Shown one piece after another: positions 7,723-13,252 of a DNA stretch of 13,252 bases. The notes under the pieces were generated by a model. That model was not told the DNA's origin, ran no database searches, and saw nothing but the letters and a program-made list of their open reading frames with translations. Source of the DNA: JASJBU01 sp965372385 (lineage in GTDB: Bacteria > Pseudomonadota > Gammaproteobacteria > Chromatiales > Chromatiaceae). The translations under genes and the position numbers were made by a program. The stretch covers positions 1-13,252 of the forward strand of contig CBDVCD010000069.1 of assembly GCA_965372385.1 (NCBI GenBank), written 5' to 3'. The number at the start of each line of letters is the position of its first letter. Position 1 is the stretch's first letter.

Positions 7723-10700
7723 TCAGGTCTTTAGACGAATTCCTCTACGCGCCGCTTTTTTCCTTATTGGCATTGCCCCGACATTCTGAGCCTCAGCCAC
7801 AGACTTCTTTTTCGAGTGCTCGTCCTTTGATGAACCATTGATCTTCTTCTTTGTGGTAGCCGAAGCCGCCGCGGGCTTTTTCTTTGCTACCTGTTTCTTC
7901 AGTGCGGAAGGTCTTTTTCTGGCTTTCGGAGTAGCCGGCAGCCGATCTTTATGCACCTCATCCACGGCATCCGCCGTCTTCTGAATCAGCGGTTTTTCAG
8001 CGGTGACCACAGCCTCATCCATTTCCGTGTGAGCCGGTTTCACTGCCTGTTTGACCAATTTCTCATCTGGTTTCTCGGCAGCGGTCTCCACCCCCTCGAC
8101 TCCGGGTTCTACGACCGCCTCGGCTTTATCTTTGGCTTGTGCTGTTGCGGGCTTGCCAGTTACCGCAGGTTCTTCTAATCCCTTTTCAGTTGTCTCAACA
8201 ATCTTTTCGTGCCTGATATCAGAATCGGCGCCAGCCTGAGCTGCCTGGGTTGCCTTTGCTACAGGAGTGGCCGGCGCAGGCTGCCCAGTCAGACCACCAG
8301 GCGACATCCCGGTCCCTCCGGCAGGACCGGAACCACCAGCCCCCGAAGCCGCGGAGCGCGGAGAGGTCTCTCCTCCCCCCTTGATTAGATTTTTAAAGAA
8401 CTGCATCAGCAGCAGCAAAAGACCTCTAATCAAATAGAAAAGCATTGAAACCACGGCAAACAGCTTGCTCCACACAACCAACCAGATGGGACTCCTGGCC
8501 GCGACTGGAGTTGGAGCGACCTCCGGTTTTGCAGAAACCGTCGTGCTATCGGGCTCCAGTACGGGCATCTTGACCCCGGGCGGGCAGGTGGCTGCCGCTA
8601 CCTCGATCAGATCCTTGCTGGCCTGGATACAACCCAGCGGAATGACGATCAGGGTCAGCACCGTGGAGACCAACACCCCGGAGGCGAGGGAGATTGCCAT
8701 GCCCTGGAAGATCGGATCGAACAGGATCACCCCCGATCCACACACCAGGGCGAAGGCGGTTATCATAATCGGCCGGGTTCTGGTTTTACATGACTGAATG
8801 ACGGCTTCAACCACCGAGCTGCCATGCTGAATCTCATGGATGGCGAAATCCACTAACAGAATGGAGTTACGCACGATGATGCCAGCCAGTGCAATCCAGC
8901 CGATCATCGAGGTGGCGGTGAACTCTCCACCCCAGCCCGCCCAGAAGAATAAGGCATGCGCGGGAATGATGCCCAGCAGGGTCAGGGGTATAGGCGCCAT
9001 GATCAGGGCCGGGATGCGGAAGTTGCCAAACTCCCAGACCACCAATACATAGATCAGCACCAGCGCCACCATGAAGGCCGCACCCATGTCTCTGAAGGTT
9101 TCGAAAGTGACGGTCCACTCCCCCGTCCACTCGATTGACGAGGTGGAATCATTTGGCGGCGTCTTCAGCCAGAAGGTATCGAGCGTCACACCGTCGGGCG
9201 TCAGGTAGTCCTCCTGTTCGAGCAGATCCTCCACCTGGAACATGCCATAGACGGGCGCCGCAAGCTTGCCGCCCACATCCGCTACCACATACTCCACATC
9301 CCGCAGATCCTTACGGTAGATGATGTCATCCTCCTTGATCTGCTCGAAACGTCCCAACTCACGTAGCGGTACCGTAACACCCGTAGTGGACTGGATGGGC
9401 AGATCGCCCAAACGGGTGACCTCTGAGCGTTCGGCCAAGGGTACCTGCATGATGATGTTGACCGGCTCATGACCCGCATGCTGTTTTTTCACATCACCCA
9501 GAGGGGAACCACCCATGGCCATACTCAGATTGCGGTTGATGGTATCCACCGAGATGCCGCGCCTGACCGCTTTCTCCGTGTCGACGGTAAAGCGCCAGTA
9601 CATATAGGGGTCGCGCATGTAGTTATCGACATCACGCAGGCTCTCCGCCTTGGCGAACACTTCCGTCAGGTCTCTGGCCACCTGGCGCCGTACCTCCGCG
9701 GTGGGGCCATGCACATCCGCCACCACGGACTGCAATACCGGTGGTCCGGGGGGCATCTCGACCACGGCATACTTCGCCCCGGTGCCCTTGACTATCTCCT
9801 TCAGCATCTGTCGGGTCTGGACCGCAATCTCATGGCTGGAGCGATCCCGTTTGCTCTTATGCAGCAGTTGGATCTGTACCTCCGCATGCCAGGGGTCTTG
9901 GCGCAGATAATAGTGGCGCACCATGCCATTGAAATCGAATGGTTTGGCGGTGCCCGCATAGACCTGAATAGCCGTCACTTCGGGCAGGGTGCGAATTTTT
10001 TCCGCCATACGGTGTGCCAGATTGGCGGTCACCGGCAAGGCCGTGCCCTCGGGCATATCGAGCACGACCGAAAATTCCGGTTTGTTGTCGAGGGGCAGCA
10101 TCTTCACCGCCACCCAATTGAAATAGAAGAACGCGCAGGTAAAGAGAAAGGTTCCCCACATGGCCAGTTTAAACAACCTTGCCTTGCTGGGCGATTCAAT
10201 CAGCGGGGTCAGGACACGGCGGAACAGCCTCTCCATCTTCTCCGACTCCTTGTGCTCACGCTCCCCCGCCACTTGCAAGTAGTGTATGGAGGGCCGCAGC
10301 CAGTGCGATATCGTGAGGTAGGGGGTGAAGACAAAGGCGGCAAAAACGGAGATCAACATGGCCACGGAACCCAGCGCGGGAATCGGCGCCATGTAGGGCC
10401 CCATCATGCCGGAGACGAACCCCATGGGTAGCAGGGCAGCGATAACGGTGAAGGTAGCCAGAATGGTCGGGTTACCCACTTCACGCACCGCATCCACCGC
10501 GGTAACCACGTCGGTCTTGCCTTCCTCCAACCAGCGCCGATAGATATTTTCCACTACCACGATGGCGTCATCCACGAGGATACCGATCGAAAAGATCAGG
10601 GCAAAAAGACTGACCCGGTCGATGGTGAAGCCCATCACCCAGGCACTGAAGATGGTCATCAACAGCACCAAAGGGATGACCAGCACCACCACGATGGCGG

Positions 10701-11901
10701 GACGGAAGGCGCGAAACGCCGCCAGCACCAGGAGAAAGACGAATCCGGTGGCGACAAACAATTTAAAGATCAGGTCGCTGACCTTGTCGTCCGCGGACTT
10801 ACCGTAGTCACGGGTGATACTGACCTGCACATTGTCCGGGATCAGTGAGCCTTTCAGGTGGTTAACCCGGTCCACAATCGCTCCGGCCACGGTGACGCCA
10901 TTGGAACCCTCTTTCTTCGCCACCGCGATGGTGACGGCAGGGACACCATCCGCCTTGATATCCAGTTCGCTCGCCGCGCCGGTGTAGTAGCCCACCAACT
11001 GTTTGGCGTCCTCCGGTCCCTGTTTGACCTTCGCGACATCGTGTACATAGACAGGCACGTCTTGGTGCGTGCCCACTACCAGGCGATTGATATCCTCCAC
11101 GCTCCTGAGGAAGGCGCCCGTGACCACGGTAAAATGGGTACTGCCGGACTCCACGCCACCGGCCTGTTGTTCGCTGTTTGCGGTGCGGATGGTGTTTGCC
11201 ACCTGATCCAGGCTGATACCGAAGCCGGAGAGTCGTTCGGGGGAGACTTCAATGGTGACCTGTTCTCTGCGTCCACCCACGACAAAGCCGCTGCCGGTGT
11301 TATGCACTTCCTTGACCGACTGCAAGACATCATGGGCCAGCATCCTCAGCTGTCCGTCATCCACATCCGGCACACCATCACCATCTAAATCCCTGGACCA
11401 GAGGGTGATATTGACCGCTGGCACATCATCTATACCCTTCGCCTTGACCAGTGGCGGCAAGACCCCTGGCGGGATCAGATCCATATTGGAATCGATCTTA
11501 TCATTCACCTTCACCAGTGAAGGTCCCATCTTTTCGCCCACATTGAACTCGATGGTGACCATGCCACCACCGCGCTGGGAGGCCGAATAGACATGTTTCA
11601 CACCGGGTATTTCCGACATGATCCGTTCCAGTGGCGAAATCGCCAGACTGGAGACCTGGGTGGCGGCCGCCCCCGGATACTGTACGAAGATATCCACCAT
11701 CGGGACGGATATCTGAGGATCTTCCTGACGGGGAGTAATCACAAGCCCCATCAACCCCATCAGCATCATGGCCATAAAGAAGAGCGGTGAGAGCGGGGAC
11801 TGAATGAAGAACCTGGCGGTTCTACCCGCTATACCCAGATGGGCCTCTGTGGTGGGATCCATGGAATTAAGCTGATCGAGTTTCTCGTCGTTCTGGCTCA
11901 T
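7723..11901 (-). CDS. RND-family efflux permease with long C-terminal extension
   Basis: 1392 aa from the ATG at 11901; RND permeases are usually 1000-1100. An upstream in-frame ATG at 11985 lies inside a perfect hairpin and is unlikely. The core carries TM1 near 38-55 followed by PRQEDP, TM4 relay residues Asp444-Asp445 in GILVDDAIVVVENIYRRW, and Arg1011 in GIIVRNSILLVDF at the TM10 lysine position. TM12 ends near 1110. Two oddities: residues 171-182 (DLDGDGVPDVDD) form a calcium-loop-like insertion in the first periplasmic region, and an extension after TM12 has one more hydrophobic stretch (about 1137-1173), a Gly/Ala linker and a Lys/Ala/Pro-rich tail. The adaptor gene lies 151 bases upstream, so the pair should form one proton-driven export pump. 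Substrate is unknown, and no outer-membrane channel gene is present. Ribosome site GAG upstream is weak. Confidence 0.93.
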   Translation of the reverse strand: MSQNDEKLDQLNSMDPTTEAHLGIAGRTARFFIQSPLSPLFFMAMMLMGLMGLVITPRQEDPQISVPMVDIFVQYPGAAATQVSSLAISPLERIMSEIPGVKHVYSASQRGGGMVTIEFNVGEKMGPSLVKVNDKIDSNMDLIPPGVLPPLVKAKGIDDVPAVNITLWSRDLDGDGVPDVDDGQLRMLAHDVLQSVKEVHNTGSGFVVGGRREQVTIEVSPERLSGFGISLDQVANTIRTANSEQQAGGVESGSTHFTVVTGAFLRSVEDINRLVVGTHQDVPVYVHDVAKVKQGPEDAKQLVGYYTGAASELDIKADGVPAVTIAVAKKEGSNGVTVAGAIVDRVNHLKGSLIPDNVQVSITRDYGKSADDKVSDLIFKLFVATGFVFLLVLAAFRAFRPAIVVVLVIPLVLLMTIFSAWVMGFTIDRVSLFALIFSIGILVDDAIVVVENIYRRWLEEGKTDVVTAVDAVREVGNPTILATFTVIAALLPMGFVSGMMGPYMAPIPALGSVAMLISVFAAFVFTPYLTISHWLRPSIHYLQVAGEREHKESEKMERLFRRVLTPLIESPSKARLFKLAMWGTFLFTCAFFYFNWVAVKMLPLDNKPEFSVVLDMPEGTALPVTANLAHRMAEKIRTLPEVTAIQVYAGTAKPFDFNGMVRHYYLRQDPWHAEVQIQLLHKSKRDRSSHEIAVQTRQMLKEIVKGTGAKYAVVEMPPGPPVLQSVVADVHGPTAEVRRQVARDLTEVFAKAESLRDVDNYMRDPYMYWRFTVDTEKAVRRGISVDTINRNLSMAMGGSPLGDVKKQHAGHEPVNIIMQVPLAERSEVTRLGDLPIQSTTGVTVPLRELGRFEQIKEDDIIYRKDLRDVEYVVADVGGKLAAPVYGMFQVEDLLEQEDYLTPDGVTLDTFWLKTPPNDSTSSIEWTGEWTVTFETFRDMGAAFMVALVLIYVLVVWEFGNFRIPALIMAPIPLTLLGIIPAHALFFWAGWGGEFTATSMIGWIALAGIIVRNSILLVDFAIHEIQHGSSVVEAVIQSCKTRTRPIMITAFALVCGSGVILFDPIFQGMAISLASGVLVSTVLTLIVIPLGCIQASKDLIEVAAATCPPGVKMPVLEPDSTTVSAKPEVAPTPVAARSPIWLVVWSKLFAVVSMLFYLIRGLLLLLMQFFKNLIKGGGETSPRSAASGAGGSGPAGGTGMSPGGLTGQPAPATPVAKATQAAQAGADSDIRHEKIVETTEKGLEEPAVTGKPATAQAKDKAEAVVEPGVEGVETAAEKPDEKLVKQAVKPAHTEMDEAVVTAEKPLIQKTADAVDEVHKDRLPATPKARKRPSALKKQVAKKKPAAASATTKKKINGSSKDEHSKKKSVAEAQNVGAMPIRKKAARRGIRLKT
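7726..8493 (-). other. Extra hydrophobic segment plus Lys/Ala/Pro-rich tail of the RND permease
   Basis: This codes for about residues 1137-1392 of the permease. It begins with a long hydrophobic stretch (PIWLVVWSKLFAVVSMLFYL, then an Arg-Gly break and LLLLLMQFF), either a thirteenth membrane helix or a re-entrant hairpin. A Gly/Ser/Ala/Pro linker and an acidic/Ala mixed part (about 1200-1310) follow, and then a strongly basic end with RKRPSALKKQVAKKKPAA, KKK clusters and a terminal RKKAARRG. The basic part resembles histone H1-like or AlgP-like low-complexity sequence. By the positive-inside rule the tail is expected in the cytoplasm, which favours a hairpin over a single crossing. Confidence 0.75.
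11356..11391 (-). other. Calcium-binding-loop-like insertion in the RND permease
   Basis: The 12 codons encode DLDGDGVPDVDD, which fits the DxDxDGxxDxxD pattern of thrombospondin type 3 and dockerin-like calcium loops. It lies in the first periplasmic (porter) region, between a beta strand ending ITLWSR and a helix starting GQLRMLAHDVLQ. The codons here (GAT, TTA, GGT) are more AT-rich than those around them. A permease of this family would not need this loop for pumping. Confidence 0.7.
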
Positions 11902-11962
11902 ATGCGCTCGCGAAGCTTTGAATGTCTGATGCTTGATATCGTTAGACGTTGGCGTACGGATT

Positions 11963-11985
11963 ATGGGAGGCCGAGGGCCTCCCAT
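11963..11985 (-). promoter_or_regulatory. Perfect intercistronic hairpin upstream of the RND permease
   Basis: ATGGGAGGCC (11963-11972) and GGCCTCCCAT (11976-11985) pair over ten bases around a GAG loop. It sits between the adaptor stop and the permease ATG, and no T-run follows on the minus strand, so it is not a standard terminator. It may stabilise the upstream message or lower read-through. Confidence 0.6.
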
Positions 11986-12003
11986 GTAAGCTAACTAAAT
12001 TGC

Positions 12004-12032
12004 ATACCCACCACGCATATCGTGATGGGTAT
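12004..12032 (-). promoter_or_regulatory. Second intercistronic hairpin after the adaptor gene
   Basis: ATACCCACCACG (12004-12015) and CGTGATGGGTAT (12021-12032) form a 12-base stem around CATAT. The single mismatch becomes a G-U pair in the minus-strand transcript, so the RNA from this operon pairs fully while the opposite strand does not. It lies 20 bases after the adaptor stop and lacks a T-run. Confidence 0.55.
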
Positions 12033-12052
12033 ATAGGTAATCGCTGCTACCT

Positions 12053-13219
12053 TTAGCGTGCAGGCGAAGCCCACCCGGCGCTGACGCCGATCCCCGGATT
12101 GCGTACCACCCGTTCACCCGCCTGCAGGCCTGACAGCACTGTGGTATACCCACCAGGTAGTTGCTCACCCACGCGAATCAGGCGTAATAGCGGCTTGCCG
12201 TCTTCACCCAGCACATACACACCTGGCAGACTGCCATTATATCGAATAGCACTGCTGGGAATGATGGGATTGGAGCGGGCAGGTGCATTAAAATCAGGTA
12301 CCAGCACCTTGGCATACATACCAGGAGCCGAGACGCCCTGCGGAAGGTCGAACTTGATGGTTACCGTATGCCGCTGGGCGTCGGCCATCGGAAAGATCTG
12401 GGCGACTCGCACCGGCACCTCCTGATCGCCCACATCCAGTTCTGCCCGCAACATCATGCCTTCATTCAAACCGGGCCGCAGACGGCCCGGCACATCCACC
12501 ACGATCTGCAGATATTCCACATCCGCATACTTCAGCAGGGGCTGACCCGGCTGCACGGTATCGCCTACTTCGATGAATTTCTTCATGATGACGCCATTAA
12601 ATGGCGCCACACTTTGTGCATCACGCAGCTTGGCATCGATGGCTCGGATCTCAGCCTGTAGCTGGTACAAGGTATTTTGCGCCTGGTGGATACTACTACG
12701 GGAAGCGTAGATATCGGCACTGCGCTCGGCACCCTCATCCCGTTCGCCCATGAAGTCTTCCATGGGGCCGGTGAACATCTGGTCAAACAGATTGGGAACA
12801 CCCATGCCACCTGGCGAAGCCTTAGATTTCGGTGACCAGAGCTCACGACTGAACTGCACACCGGCATTACGCAAGCGGGCATCGGCGTTGGCCAACCGGG
12901 CCATGGCGGCCTGCCTTTTGGCCTTCAGTTCACTGTCATCCAGCTCGACCAGCATGTCATCTGCCTTAAAGGTATCACCCTCAATACCGGCAAGAAATCT
13001 GACCCGCCCGGGCAGTTGGGCGGAAAGGGTCACCTCCTTATAGGGAACGACCGTTCCACCCAAGGAGACATGTGGCACACCCTGAGACTGCTGAACCACG
13101 AAATAGTCTCCCGTGCCACCGGCAGGAACTACCGCCACAACGCCGGTTGATTGGATTGCTCCCCCTACCAAGCCTGCCGCCAGAATCAGCGATTTTAATC
13201 TGTCACCCATATTTTCCAT
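12053..13219 (-). CDS. RND periplasmic adaptor (membrane fusion protein, HlyD/AcrA family)
   Basis: 388 aa. An N-terminal hydrophobic segment (about 8-31) is a signal or anchor; no lipobox Cys is seen. Two lipoyl half-motifs frame an alpha-helical hairpin: GGTVVPYKEVTLSAQLPGRV with GDTF and LVELDDSEL (about 54-98), and VAPFNGVIMKKFIEVGDTVQPGQPLLKY in the second half (204-231). Beta-barrel and membrane-proximal domains follow (PSSAIRYNG, GLQAGERVV). The helical hairpin (about 96-200) is interrupted at its expected tip by a Gly/Met/Phe-rich insert (127-165, with PNLFDQMFTGPMEDFMGERD), so the R-L-S tip motif used to dock TolC-type channels is not recognisable. It lies directly upstream of the long permease and is its likely partner. 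ATG at 13219 has a nearby AGG; Met4 (13210) is an alternative. Sequence before 13219 is only 33 bases, so the promoter is outside the window. Confidence 0.92.
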   Translation of the reverse strand: MENMGDRLKSLILAAGLVGGAIQSTGVVAVVPAGGTGDYFVVQQSQGVPHVSLGGTVVPYKEVTLSAQLPGRVRFLAGIEGDTFKADDMLVELDDSELKAKRQAAMARLANADARLRNAGVQFSRELWSPKSKASPGGMGVPNLFDQMFTGPMEDFMGERDEGAERSADIYASRSSIHQAQNTLYQLQAEIRAIDAKLRDAQSVAPFNGVIMKKFIEVGDTVQPGQPLLKYADVEYLQIVVDVPGRLRPGLNEGMMLRAELDVGDQEVPVRVAQIFPMADAQRHTVTIKFDLPQGVSAPGMYAKVLVPDFNAPARSNPIIPSSAIRYNGSLPGVYVLGEDGKPLLRLIRVGEQLPGGYTTVLSGLQAGERVVRNPGIGVSAGWASPAR

Positions 13220-13252
13220 AAGACCTACATTGGTTACATTCAGGGAGAATGG

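Noticed and set aside
9469..10431. Plus-strand open frame of 320 codons
   Set aside because: Antisense shadow of the long RND permease, with the same His/Gln/Arg-rich artefact composition and no domain.
10858..11388. Plus-strand open frame of 176 codons
   Set aside because: Antisense shadow of the long RND permease; nothing in it resembles a protein family.
11902..11985. 28-residue N-terminal extension of the long RND permease from the ATG at 11985
   Set aside because: The ATG lies inside a perfect hairpin, the extension is polar and unlike RND N-termini, and the ATG at 11901 leaves a normal distance to TM1.
1..13252. CRISPR arrays, tRNA or rRNA genes, intact insertion sequences
   Set aside because: No regularly spaced repeats, cloverleaf-type segments, rRNA-like sequence or complete transposase with terminal inverted repeats was seen.

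Overview
The window looks like chromosomal DNA from a gammaproteobacterium. The RND pump components, the DUF302 protein and the small membrane protein ending in MPW most resemble, from memory, proteins of sulfur-oxidising Chromatiales/Thiotrichales-type bacteria and their symbiotic relatives. That placement is inference; there is no rRNA or other phylogenetic marker here. Base composition is visibly mixed: the pump genes are GC-rich, while roughly 3.5-7.7 kb is more AT-rich.

Layout. A complete RND efflux permease (59-3145) is the only gene on the + strand; its adaptor is presumably left of the window. It converges on a long run of minus-strand genes. The junction (3146-3514) holds a short decayed piece of a group II intron-type reverse transcriptase and a strong intrinsic terminator that closes the minus-strand run. 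Read in the direction of transcription (right to left), the minus-strand run is: an RND membrane-fusion adaptor (13219-12053); two intercistronic hairpins; a very long RND permease (11901-7723) with a calcium-loop-like insertion and a roughly 255-residue C-terminal extension; two secreted proteins built around repeated Y-x-[FYW]-R-P motifs (7659-7057 and 6854-5616); an orphan ParA/MinD-type ATPase (5572-4937); a membrane-anchored DUF302 protein (4808-4230); and a small single-span membrane protein with a Met/Ser-rich helical domain (4033-3515).

How they may work together. The adaptor and long permease should form the inner-membrane and periplasmic parts of a tripartite pump; no outer-membrane channel gene lies in the window. 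The genes after the pump share orientation and modest spacing, and four of the five are predicted to be secreted or membrane-anchored. The most interesting possibility is that this is one envelope-associated gene set: a pump with an unusual cytoplasmic tail, two Arg/Tyr-rich exported partner proteins, and a ParA ATPase that might position something in the cell. That linkage is a hypothesis from gene order and has to be tested by conservation in other genomes. No tRNA, rRNA, CRISPR array or intact insertion sequence was seen.
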